Part shown: piece by piece, positions 1-7,700 of the stretch
How the letters are laid out: the number at the start of each line of letters is the position of its first letter
Position numbering within the stretch: position 1 is the stretch's first letter
NCBI GenBank assembly: GCA_017632095.1
Contig: JAGBSA010000271.1
Span: forward strand, 1 to 8,498
Length of the DNA stretch: 8,498 nucleotides
Origin: Bacteroidales bacterium
Lineage (GTDB): Bacteria; Bacteroidota; Bacteroidia; Bacteroidales; P3
Direction: 5' to 3'
Notes under the pieces: generated by a model
Told to the model about the DNA's origin: nothing
The model's database searches: none
What the model saw: the letters and a program-made list of their open reading frames with translations, nothing else
Translations under genes and position numbers: made by a program

Positions 1-597
1 GTTGTAATCAAGATTCTTTTGCATTAAAGCTTCTTTTCTCTCTATGGCTTTACCGAATTTGTCAAACAAAGTGTGAGGTTGGAGTTTTCGAGGACTTTTT
101 TTGTCAAATAAATCGATGTCTTGAAGTACGCTCTTGCTCATTGCAATCCAGCAATCGACACTTGACACGAAGTATTTGGTGAAACAATTATCGAAAAAAC
201 GCTTTTCGTGCGGTATTATATTATCTGCAATTGCTATAATTCGAGTATGCTTATTTGATTTAATGATTCGAGCTATGCTTCCAAAGCATGGAGCCATGAA
301 AGGCAGCCAATACTTTATTATAACTATGTCCGGTTTTTCTCTTTTTAGTTTTCGCCCCATCTTTATCCAAGATAACGGATTTATTGAATTGACAGAGCGC
401 TCTATTTTGAAATCATACGATGCTTTTTCTTCACAAAACTGTGTCTTTCCGGGGAAAAGGAATGATGGATACTGCAATGAGAATGTTTGAATCTCGACAC
501 TCTCGCCTTCATCTTTGAACTGCTGCATCAATCTTTCGTTAAAAGATGCCAATCCCCCTCTGTATGGATATGCTGTACCGATTAAAACGATTTTCAT
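1..597 (-). CDS. Glycosyltransferase, GT-B fold, family 4-like (N-terminal part, truncated by window edge)
   Basis: This gene runs off the left edge; 199 N-terminal residues are visible with no stop. It probably transfers a sugar from a nucleotide-sugar donor during surface polysaccharide or LPS assembly, on the cytoplasmic face of the inner membrane. The start MKIVLIGTAYPYRGG is a first beta-strand followed by a glycine-rich loop, as in the acceptor half of GT-B enzymes. Further motifs are TFSLQYPSFLFPGKTQF (about 38-54), IKYWLPF (94-100) and DNIIPHEKR (125-133), which I recognise from glycosyltransferases common in Bacteroidota. The nucleotide-sugar-binding C-terminal half lies outside, so donor and product cannot be named. 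The ATG is 3 bp after the stop of the methyltransferase gene upstream, which suggests co-transcription and possibly coupled translation. No Shine-Dalgarno is visible, as is usual in this phylum. Family assignment is fairly sure; substrate is unknown. Confidence 0.8.
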   Translation of the reverse strand, partial: MKIVLIGTAYPYRGGLASFNERLMQQFKDEGESVEIQTFSLQYPSFLFPGKTQFCEEKASYDFKIERSVNSINPLSWIKMGRKLKREKPDIVIIKYWLPFMAPCFGSIARIIKSNKHTRIIAIADNIIPHEKRFFDNCFTKYFVSSVDCWIAMSKSVLQDIDLFDKKSPRKLQPHTLFDKFGKAIERKEALMQKNLDYN

Positions 598-600
598 CAA

Positions 601-1386
601 TTATGGTTTTCGTACAATGAATACATGGTTTGTTATATTGGAGATGTCGTCGCTTGCTATGGCCATTCGTTTTACTCTCTCTTCGCTTAAAGTTGATGCA
701 TAGTCAATTTGTTCTACCGAAAAGCCGGCACTAGCTAACACTTCCGCATAATCTCTGCCGAACTCACGAAGATGGTCTTTTTGACCAAAGTGTCGCTCTC
801 TTTCTATGGGGTCTGTGATAGATGAATCCTCGTATGTTTTCTCTCTTTCAGGATTTATAGGCGACAACAACACAGCCCAACCTCCTTTTTTCAGAACTCT
901 GAAAATCTCACTCAAAGCCTTGTCAAGATGTTCTACGTGTTCCAAAATATGATTCGCCATAATAACATCGAAACTCTCGCTTTCCAAAGGCATATTCTCC
1001 ACATTGAGATGAATATCCGCCCAAGGACTTTCCAAATCTGCAGTTTTATAATTCAGATTCTTAAGTTTTTTGAATTTATCTATGAAACAAATTTCCGGAG
1101 CTATGTGAAGGAATGAAAGAGAATCGGAAAACAAAGGTGTTCTTTCTTGTAAGAATAACCATAAAAGCCTATGACGCTCTAATGAAAGGCAGTTTGGACA
1201 TAAGGCATTCTCTCTTGAAATCACGTAACCATAGGGAAGGAATTTTCTGTAGTGCTTTCCACACACTGAACACTCTTTCTTGTTACCCAGATAAAAAGGT
1301 TTGCAACACAACATTGCAATCCGTACGAACCTTTGCAAAATACGCCTTGGTATTCTGCGAAGAAAAAACCTTATAATTCTCTTCAT
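601..1386 (-). CDS. Class I SAM-dependent methyltransferase with N-terminal CxxC/CxxC zinc-ribbon-like motif
   Basis: The 261-residue protein is probably a cytosolic methyltransferase acting on a sugar or glycan precursor; the substrate is inferred only from the neighbouring glycosyltransferase. The first 25 residues are very basic with hydrophobic stretches (IIRFFLRRIPRRILQRF), perhaps a membrane-associating helix. Next come two cysteine pairs, C39-x2-C42 and C63-x2-C66, likely binding zinc, followed by SLERHRLLW. The Rossmann-like methyltransferase domain starts near 90. Its SAM motif I is LHIAPE (93-98) rather than the usual GxGxG. An acidic residue follows in KTADLES (114-120), then MANHILEHV (143-151) and RVLKKGGWAVLLSP (163-176). 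The signature ERERHFGQKDHLREFGRDY (195-213) fits a Methyltransf_11-type subfamily found next to glycosyltransferases. The start follows a TAAT stretch without Shine-Dalgarno; a -7 box lies about 35 bp upstream. Domain assignment is strong, substrate weak. Confidence 0.85.
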   Translation of the reverse strand: MKRIIRFFLRRIPRRILQRFVRIAMLCCKPFYLGNKKECSVCGKHYRKFLPYGYVISRENALCPNCLSLERHRLLWLFLQERTPLFSDSLSFLHIAPEICFIDKFKKLKNLNYKTADLESPWADIHLNVENMPLESESFDVIMANHILEHVEHLDKALSEIFRVLKKGGWAVLLSPINPEREKTYEDSSITDPIERERHFGQKDHLREFGRDYAEVLASAGFSVEQIDYASTLSEERVKRMAIASDDISNITNHVFIVRKP

Positions 1387-1421
1387 ATTACGTCAAATAG
1401 CCGATTCAGTCTAACAAACCA

Positions 1422-1429
1422 CAAAGATA
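1422..1429 (-). promoter_or_regulatory. Putative Bacteroidota -7 promoter box for the methyltransferase-glycosyltransferase unit
   Basis: On the minus strand this reads TATCTTTG, an exact match to the Bacteroidota -7 consensus TAnnTTTG. It sits in the 70-bp gap after the cinA stop and would give a leader of about 30 nt before the methyltransferase ATG. I find no good TTTG -33 box at the usual distance. No hairpin is evident in the gap, so transcription reading through from cinA is also possible. Confidence 0.45.
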
Positions 1430-1456
1430 CAACAAAGAAATGAATTATTATATAGA

Positions 1457-2707
1457 TTATTCGCAGGAGTTTTGACTTAGAAGCTGTAAACACATCAATA
1501 AAGCTTGATTGGAGGTTCTTTCTATGAAGTTTTCTCGTGTTGTCTTAAACAAAAATTTTTCTGCAATGCAGTTTTGTTTATCTGCAACAGCAATCCAAAC
1601 GGTTCCAACGGGCTTTTTATCATTGCCGCCATCAGGTCCTGCTATGCCGGAAGTTGCAATTGCATAATCTGTATTCAAAACCTCTCTTGCTCCTTTAGCC
1701 ATTTGTCTGACGACTTCTTCGCTTACAGCTCCGTAGTTTTGAATATCTTCTTTGCGAACGTGCAAAACATTTTCTTTAACTTCATTTGCATAGCTTACAA
1801 TGCTGCCTTTGTAATATGAACTGCTGCCCGGAACGAGTGTAATCAAGTGTGCAATATTTCCTCCGGTACAACTTTCAGCCGTTGCTACGCTTGCCTTGTG
1901 TTCAATCAATTGTTTGCCGAGTGTTTCTGCAAGATTGTCGCTGTCAAAGCCCATGAAATATTTTTCGGTTAAGCTTTTTAGTTTGGTGCTATATTCATCT
2001 GCCAAAGCAATTACAGCATTTGCGTTCTTCCCTCTTACACTTAGCCTCAACCTTACGGTACCTCCTTTGGGTAAATAGGCAAGTGAGATATTTGAAGGTA
2101 GGTTTGCCTCATATTCTTCCAACATATCGGAAAGGAAACTCTCACCTATGCCGCTAAAAAGCAAAGTACGATGTTCTATTGTATCGGTTTCAAAGTTCTG
2201 TTTTAGAATTTCGATAACCTTAGGCATCATAAAACGCATCTCAAATGGTACTCCGGGCATTGAAATGATAATTTTGCCGTCTTTTTCAAAGCACATACCC
2301 GGTGCAGTGCCTACTTCATTGAATATGACTCTGCATTTGCTTGGCACTAATGCTTGTTCTCTGTTTGTTGAGGTGAAGGGTAGTTGTCTGTTTTTGAAAA
2401 ATTGCTCTACATGGGCAAGCACTTCTGCGTTTTCTATCAAAACAGAATCAAATTCTTCAGCCAATATCTTTTTTGTAATATCGTCTTTGGTTGGTCCTAA
2501 TCCTCCGGTTATCAGAACGATGTCATATTCTGACATCATATTTCTAAGATTTGTTCTTATGCTTTCGGCATTATCTGCACAGATAGTTGTTTTGAATACA
2601 TCAAATCCTGCTTTGTTCAGCATTTTTGCCATCTCTGAAGCATTTGTATTGACAACTTGACCAATCAAAAGTTCATCTCCTATGTTTAGTATGCTTGTTT
2701 TAGCCAT
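1457..2707 (-). CDS. cinA: CinA-like protein (NMN-salvage enzyme; MoCF-like domain plus PncC amidase domain)
   Basis: The 416-residue protein has the usual full-length, two-domain CinA arrangement. The N-terminal COG1058/MoCF-like domain (about 1-170) has the typical opening ILNIGDELLIGQVVNTNA, then ITGGLGPTKDD (66-76), GTAPGM (133-138) and MPGVPFEM (150-157). In characterised relatives this domain is a pyrophosphatase acting on ADP-ribose and similar dinucleotides. A linker domain (about 175-250) follows. The C-terminal CinA/PncC domain (about 257-412) has TAESCTGG (276-283, with the expected catalytic Ser279) and SGIAGPDGG (353-361), typical of nicotinamide mononucleotide deamidase. It likely recycles pyridine nucleotides in the cytosol. 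The name comes from competence induction, but no competence gene is nearby. All key motifs look intact. The start is set by the conserved N-terminus. It is transcribed divergently from tpiA, with a -7 box 22 bp upstream of the ATG. Confidence 0.96.
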   Translation of the reverse strand: MAKTSILNIGDELLIGQVVNTNASEMAKMLNKAGFDVFKTTICADNAESIRTNLRNMMSEYDIVLITGGLGPTKDDITKKILAEEFDSVLIENAEVLAHVEQFFKNRQLPFTSTNREQALVPSKCRVIFNEVGTAPGMCFEKDGKIIISMPGVPFEMRFMMPKVIEILKQNFETDTIEHRTLLFSGIGESFLSDMLEEYEANLPSNISLAYLPKGGTVRLRLSVRGKNANAVIALADEYSTKLKSLTEKYFMGFDSDNLAETLGKQLIEHKASVATAESCTGGNIAHLITLVPGSSSYYKGSIVSYANEVKENVLHVRKEDIQNYGAVSEEVVRQMAKGAREVLNTDYAIATSGIAGPDGGNDKKPVGTVWIAVADKQNCIAEKFLFKTTRENFIERTSNQALLMCLQLLSQNSCE

Positions 2708-2729
2708 TTCTTTTCTCGTTTTGTAAAAG

Positions 2730-2737
2730 CAAAGTTA
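2730..2737 (-). promoter_or_regulatory. Putative Bacteroidota -7 promoter box for cinA
   Basis: On the minus strand this reads TAACTTTG, an exact match to TAnnTTTG, ending 22 bp before the cinA ATG and giving a short leader. A TTCG 18 bp further upstream, inside the first unit of the 21-bp repeat array, is one base from the -33 consensus TTTG. If that assignment is right, the repeat array abuts or overlaps the polymerase site. Confidence 0.5.
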
Positions 2738-2745
2738 AGTAATAT

Positions 2746-2823
2746 TTTTCTGAAACGAAGATTCAGTTTTCTAAAACGAAGAAAGAATTTTCTGAAACGA
2801 AGAGTTATTTTCGTGAAATCAAA
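2746..2823. repeat. Tandem array, 21-bp period, three near-identical units plus a degenerate fourth
   Basis: A 16-base core TTTTCTGAAACGAAGA occurs at 2746-2761, 2767-2782 (one change, G to A) and 2788-2803. The starts are exactly 21 bp apart; the spacers are 5 bp and vary. A looser copy (TTTTCGTGAAATCAAA) follows at 2808-2823. Units 1 and 3 contain the small dyad TTTC-T-GAAA; unit 4 keeps TTTC-GT-GAAA; unit 2 breaks it. A 21-bp period is two helical turns, so bound proteins would lie on one face. The array sits just upstream of the presumed cinA promoter and about 180 bp from tpiA. It may be an operator array or merely a low-complexity duplication. Confidence 0.75.
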
Positions 2824-2834
2824 TAAAATTTGGA

Positions 2835-2842
2835 CAAAGTTA
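2835..2842 (-). promoter_or_regulatory. Second -7-like octamer, minus strand
   Basis: The octamer TAACTTTG found before cinA recurs here on the same strand, 105 bp further upstream, on the far side of the repeat array. It could be a distal cinA promoter giving a leader that contains the repeats. No -33 TTTG is present at the usual spacing, so it may be chance in AT-rich sequence. Confidence 0.22.
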
Positions 2843-2948
2843 GAACTTGAATTTGAATTTCTTTGGTGCATTTATTCCAAAAGGCTTTGCGAGTTCACCT
2901 TGTTTGCCAAAAATAATGTAAAGCCTCAATATAGAGATTCGGAATTTC

Positions 2949-2983
2949 TTTGTAATTTCGCAAATAGAAATAACATATGTTTA
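2949..2983 (+). promoter_or_regulatory. Weak candidate promoter for tpiA
   Basis: TTTG (2949-2952) is followed after 23 bp by TATGTTTA (2976-2983), one base off TAnnTTTG. The spacing is slightly longer than usual. It would place the start of transcription only about 10-15 nt before the tpiA ATG. The -7 box overlaps a 10-bp palindrome, AACATATGTT (2972-2981). No better forward candidate was found in the gap; the stretch 2843-2948 holds nothing else I can name. Confidence 0.27.
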
Positions 2984-3002
2984 ATATAATATTATTAGGA
3001 TT

Positions 3003-3761
3003 ATGAGAAGAAATATTGTCGCAGGCAATTGGAAATCCAATATGTCGTTTAGCGAAGCTGATGAATTGATAAATGATATTGCTGAAGGATTGAGAGAATT
3101 TGATAATACAGATGTTGATGTGGTTGTTTGTCCTCCTTTCCCTTACTTGGAATTGATTGGTGATGCGGCTGAAGATGTTGAGTTTTTCGTAGGTGCACAA
3201 AATGTTTCAAAGTTTGATAACGGTGCTTACACAGGAGAAGTCTCTGCTTTGATGTTGCAATCTATGAATATGGATTACTGTATAGTAGGTCACAGCGAAA
3301 GACGTAAGTATTTCTTTGAATCAAATGAAGATGTAGCAGAAAAAGTCAATAAATTGTTGGCTGTAGATGTGACTCCGATAGTTTGTGTTGGCGAATTGTT
3401 GGAAGATCGTGAAGAAGGAAGACATTTTGACCTTATTCGCACACAAGTAAGTGAAGGTTTGTTCCATTTATCGGAAGAACAAATTCAAAAAGTCATTATA
3501 GCATACGAACCGGTTTGGGCAATTGGTACCGGCAAAACAGCAACTAAGGAACAAGCACAAGAGATGCACGCGTTCATCAGAGGACTTATTGCCGAGAAAT
3601 ACTCAGACGATACAGCACAAGAAGTATCTATTTTGTACGGAGGAAGTTGTAATGCGAAGAATGCAAGAGAACTTTTTGCACAAACTGATGTTGATGGAGG
3701 CTTGATAGGAGGTGCTGCATTGAAAGCAGCAGACTTTATAGAGATTGCACGTAGCTTTTAA
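3003..3761 (+). CDS. tpiA: Triosephosphate isomerase
   Basis: This cytosolic glycolytic and gluconeogenic enzyme interconverts dihydroxyacetone phosphate and glyceraldehyde 3-phosphate. At 252 residues it has the normal length for the family and starts at the family's usual place (RRNIVAGNWKSNM). All catalytic and phosphate-binding parts are present: Lys11 in GNWKSNM, His97 in IVGHSERR (94-101), and Glu169 with the mobile loop in AYEPVWAIGTGKTA (167-180). Also seen are LYGGSCNAKN (211-220) and DVDGGLIGGAAL (229-240), which bind the phosphate. No defect is seen. It is the first gene of a plus-strand run, with prmA only 8 bp downstream. The ATG is preceded by AGGATT, at best a weak ribosome-binding site. 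Confidence 0.98.
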   Translation: MRRNIVAGNWKSNMSFSEADELINDIAEGLREFDNTDVDVVVCPPFPYLELIGDAAEDVEFFVGAQNVSKFDNGAYTGEVSALMLQSMNMDYCIVGHSERRKYFFESNEDVAEKVNKLLAVDVTPIVCVGELLEDREEGRHFDLIRTQVSEGLFHLSEEQIQKVIIAYEPVWAIGTGKTATKEQAQEMHAFIRGLIAEKYSDDTAQEVSILYGGSCNAKNARELFAQTDVDGGLIGGAALKAADFIEIARSF

Positions 3762-3769
3762 TTAGTTTT

Positions 3770-4636
3770 ATGAATTATATTAAGTTAAGTGTCCATTTGT
3801 CAGTAGAAAACAAATGGACAGAGGAGTTTTTTTGGGTTTCAGATATTTTCAAAGACGCTTTAATTGGCTGTGGTTACGATAGCTTTGTTGATATTGAAGA
3901 TGGATTTGAAGCATATTGCCCACAAGATGTTTTTTCTCAAAATAAGCTTGAAGAAATCTTGAAAGAAGAATTGGGATTTGTAACTTCTCTTGAGGCTAAA
4001 TTTGATTTTGAGGAAATAGAACAAAGAGATTGGAACGCAGAATGGGAAAAGAATTATCCTTCTGTTTTGTTTCCGGGATTTTGTGTAGTAAGACCACCGT
4101 TTAATCCTTTGAATGATGAGGTACAATACGATATTGTGATAGAGCCAAAAATGTCTTTTGGTACTGCACATCACCAAACAACTTCACTGATAATTGAATG
4201 CCTTGCACACGAAAATGTAAAGGGTAAGCGTTTAATGGATATGGGTTGTGGTACAGGCGTATTGGCGATTTTGGCAGCAAAGATGGGTGCTATCGATTGT
4301 ATGGCTGTGGATAATGATACTTGGGCTGCTGAAAATGCAAAGGAGAATGTGGAGAGAAAGAATGTTGATGTAAAGGTCTTGTTGGGAGATTCATCTGTTT
4401 TGAACCCGAATGAGAAATATGATGTCTTTATTGCAAACATCAATAGAAACATTCTATTAGATAATATGCCTATTTATGCTCAAAGCATTAACGTTGGTGG
4501 AGTCTTATTTTTGAGTGGATTTTACGAAAACGATGTTCCTATACTTGAAAACAAATGTAAGGAATATGGATTATTGCTTGACAAAGTTGCAACTAAGGAT
4601 AATTGGGCAGCAATGCGTTTAATCAAAACAATATAA
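3770..4636 (+). CDS. prmA: Ribosomal protein L11 methyltransferase
   Basis: PrmA trimethylates lysines and the N-terminus of ribosomal protein L11, using S-adenosylmethionine in the cytosol. The 288-residue length is normal. The N-terminal substrate-recognition domain (about 1-90) ends in the conserved RDWNAEWEKNYP (86-97). The signature EPKMSFGTAHHQTT (125-138) leads into the methyltransferase domain. There MDMGCGTGVLAI (156-167) is the SAM-binding loop, AVDND (179-183) holds the acidic residue for the ribose, and IANINRNILLD (221-231) is the catalytic motif IV. The gene is intact. It lies 8 bp after tpiA and 7 bp before the giant exported-protein gene, so the three are probably co-transcribed. 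No Shine-Dalgarno is visible. The link to tpiA looks like genome convenience rather than a shared pathway. Confidence 0.95.
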   Translation: MNYIKLSVHLSVENKWTEEFFWVSDIFKDALIGCGYDSFVDIEDGFEAYCPQDVFSQNKLEEILKEELGFVTSLEAKFDFEEIEQRDWNAEWEKNYPSVLFPGFCVVRPPFNPLNDEVQYDIVIEPKMSFGTAHHQTTSLIIECLAHENVKGKRLMDMGCGTGVLAILAAKMGAIDCMAVDNDTWAAENAKENVERKNVDVKVLLGDSSVLNPNEKYDVFIANINRNILLDNMPIYAQSINVGGVLFLSGFYENDVPILENKCKEYGLLLDKVATKDNWAAMRLIKTI

Positions 4637-4643
4637 TCTGAAA

Positions 4644-4709
4644 ATGAGAAAGATAGTTTGTATATTTTTTGCTTGTGTATTCTTGTTTGGAGTGTTTGAT
4701 CTTAATGCT
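4644..4709 (+). other. Sec signal peptide of the giant exported protein
   Basis: Residues 1-22 have a basic start (MRK), a hydrophobic core (IVCIFFACVFLFGVF) and a likely signal peptidase I site LNA|Q. A new N-terminus beginning with Gln is common among Bacteroidota exported proteins. Cys6 and Cys11 lie inside the hydrophobic core and are not placed as a lipobox. Confidence 0.85.
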
Positions 4710-7700
4710 CAACGCTTCAAAGGTTTTAGTGGAAGTACTGATACTTACATTGCAGAACTTGAAGAGATGATTTTCTCCGATGTAAATTTGAAAGGAGATA
4801 AGAAAAAGGAGTATGAAATCCTTTTAGCAGAATATGGGCAAGCATGGAATAACTTCAACATTCAACACCGCAAAGATATAGTTAAACTATCTCAACTTAT
4901 GTTTAAGAAGAATGCAAGAGCAAGAAATGGCTTTTTTGAGTTTATTCAAACGCAAATTGCATTTCAATCGTCAAGTCAAAGTCCTGAGAGTTATAATCAA
5001 TGGCTCAAAGGAATGAGTGCTTATGTTGCTGAACACAATCTTAAAATCTACAACTCAGCAGTTGTTTCCACCTATAACCTTCTTAATAGTGGTCATCTGT
5101 ATCTTAGTAATACTGTGCATTGGTCAATGGGTGATGCCGGTGGATACGTTTTTAGAAACGATACTGTAAGAGGTGTCTATGCTGAAATCAATTCTGAGAT
5201 AGATTTAACTTATGGTACAAAGACAGATTCGACCACTATACATGCAACAAAAGGTCGATTCTATCTTATGGAAAACTCCTTTGAAGGAATAGGAGGAGTT
5301 GTCGATTGGGAGAAAACAGGGCTTTCGCGAGATGATGTTTATGTTGAATTGGATAAATATACAGTTGCACTTAACAGAGCAACTATTTTTGCCGATAGTG
5401 TAAAGTTTACAAACAAGGAATTCTTTTCTCACAAATTGTTAGGAAGGTTTGAGGACCTTTGTAGTGACGGAAAAGCAAAAAAGGATGACAGTTATCCGAG
5501 ATTTTATTCTTACAAGAAAGAAGAGATAATAAAGAATCTTTATCCGGATGTTGATTATGTTGGAGGTTTTACTCAACAAGGAGGAAAGTTCCTTGGAACC
5601 GGTGATGTGAAAATGCCATCTGAACTTCGTTTCTATAAGGAAGGTAAACTATATATAAGAGCAAAAGCAATTGAACACCCATTCAGCCGAGACGGAATCA
5701 TAACTAAGGATTGCCAAGTAACAATCTACACACAGAATGACTCGATTTACCACCCTAGTACAAAGTTAAACTTCAACAAAAGCAACCGTCATCTATTTTT
5801 TAACGACTATAGAGAAGGTATTTCCGCAAGTCCATGGGTTGATTCTTACCATTGCATAGACATTTACACCGAAGCTGTTTATGCAAATCTTGATGATTAC
5901 AAAATAGAATTTACAGCTGTCAAAGGCCCTGCAAGAGAAACCTTCGCAACATTTGAAAGTAACAACTACTATTCAGAAGATAAATGGAACAAACTTCAAG
6001 GCATTGACGAGCAAAACCCTTTGTTCAGAGTACAAGCTTATGTTAAATCAACAGGAAAAGAACAATTCACGGTAAAACAGTTTGCTAAATTTGTGAAATT
6101 AGACCCTGTTCAAACAAAGCTTATGCTTATGAATATGGCATTGAGCGGTTTTATCATCTATGAGAGCTATAGAGAAACAGCAATCGTGAAACCAAAACTC
6201 TACGACTACATAGCAGCAAATCGGAAACGAGCAGACTACGACGCATTACGATTTGTCTCTGCAACAAAAGGAGAACCTAATGCGGTGCTTAACGTTTTGG
6301 ATATGGAGTTACGAATGAATGGAATTGAGAAATTCACAATCAGCGATACACATAACGTAACTATAAAGCCGAAAAACGGAAGCATACGAATGCAAAAGAA
6401 CAGAAGCTTTGAATTTGACGGCGATGTAATGGCAGGACGTTTCAAAATGACAGGAAAAGACTGCAAGTTCTCTTACGAACAGTTCGCTTTAGACCTCCCA
6501 AGCATCGATAGCCTTAACTTCTACGTACCTATGTATGATGATTCTACAAAATTAGTCATGCTCCAAACTCCAATTCAACAACTTCATTGTAACTTATTGA
6601 TAGATGAACCGAACAATAAAAGTAGTTTGAAGAAGATAGAGGGCTATCCAATAATGTCTTCCTCTGGCAACAGCTACGTTTATTACGATTCTCCAAAGAT
6701 ACAAGGTGGAATTTACAACCGTGAGCAATTCTATTACAAATTAGACTCATTCCAAGTCAAAAACCTATTCACTTTTAAGACCGATAGCGTAATATTCAAT
6801 GGCGTTTTTGTTTCTGGTGGAATTTTCGAAGAAATACACCAACCGCTCGTTGTGATGAGAGATTACTCCTTAGGATTTAAGATGGAAACGCCTTCTACAG
6901 GATTGGCAGCCTATGGCGGCAAAGGGCAATACTATAATAGTATAGACCTAAGCAGTAATGGATTGCTTGGAACAGGATATTTAGATTACCTTGCTTCAAG
7001 AAGTCATTCCAAAATGTTCACCTTCCACCCCGATTCAGCATTCTGTACAACAGATAAGTTCGATTGCTTCTCCAAAGGAGCAGTTGGCAATTCAGCAGCC
7101 TTTGCAAGAGCGAAAGCAACCGTAACATCAGAAAGCTGGTATCCAAAATCAGACTATATGATAGTTACACAAAAATCCGAGCCATTTGAAATGTACGACG
7201 GCAAAGCTTACCACACAGGAACTCTTAAGGTAAGTCCCGATGGTCTATTTGGAAAAGGAAGCACAAAAAGCGAAGAAATGATAGTGCAATCCGAAAAAAC
7301 AAAATTCAAGACAGACCATTATACCTCCGATACATCAAACTTTGTGCTAAACGCATTGGACGGTAACAGTGTAGCATTCAAGGCAGACAACGTCAAAGCC
7401 AAAGTAAGCTTTACTACCCGCACCGGAGAATTTACTTCAAACGAAGGAGTAAGTAAAACAGAACTTCCATTCCTGCAATACACATGTTTTGTAGATAAAT
7501 TCGAATGGAATATGGATAGCAAGTATTTGACACTATTGGACACTCAAAGTCCAAAAGTAGGAGATTTTGCTTCGAAATCGCTTGCCTCACTCGTTGATTT
7601 AGAACAACCGGGAGCCAAATTCGTATCCTCGCATCCAAATCAAGGAGGACTAACCTTCAATTCGCCTGATGCAGTCTTAGATTTGAGCAAGAATAAGCTA

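Noticed and set aside
134..703. Two plus-strand frames opposite the glycosyltransferase and methyltransferase
   Set aside because: They are antisense to well-supported genes, show no recognisable protein pattern and have no promoter or family motif.
1387..1456. Terminator between cinA and the methyltransferase gene
   Set aside because: No GC-rich hairpin followed by a T-run is visible; the gap looks like a promoter instead.
2746..2823. CRISPR array
   Set aside because: The cores are 16 bases with 5-base spacers, far too short for repeat-spacer structure, and no cas gene is present.
2686..2871. Minus-strand 61-codon frame with repeated LRFRK heptads across the tandem array
   Set aside because: The peptide repeat follows directly from the 21-bp DNA repeat, which is a multiple of three. 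The frame overlaps the cinA start and has no visible translation signals, so it is more likely a by-product than a gene.
2895..3200. Minus-strand frame of 101 codons covering the tpiA start
   Set aside because: It is antisense to the conserved N-terminus of tpiA and has low-complexity composition; a shadow frame.
4644..4709. Lipoprotein signal on the giant protein
   Set aside because: Cys11 sits in the middle of the hydrophobic core without a proper lipobox, while a good signal peptidase I site follows at 22/23.
6066..6212. The giant protein as a transcription factor because of its winged-helix-like part
   Set aside because: The signal peptide and long beta-rich body argue for export; the module is more likely structural.
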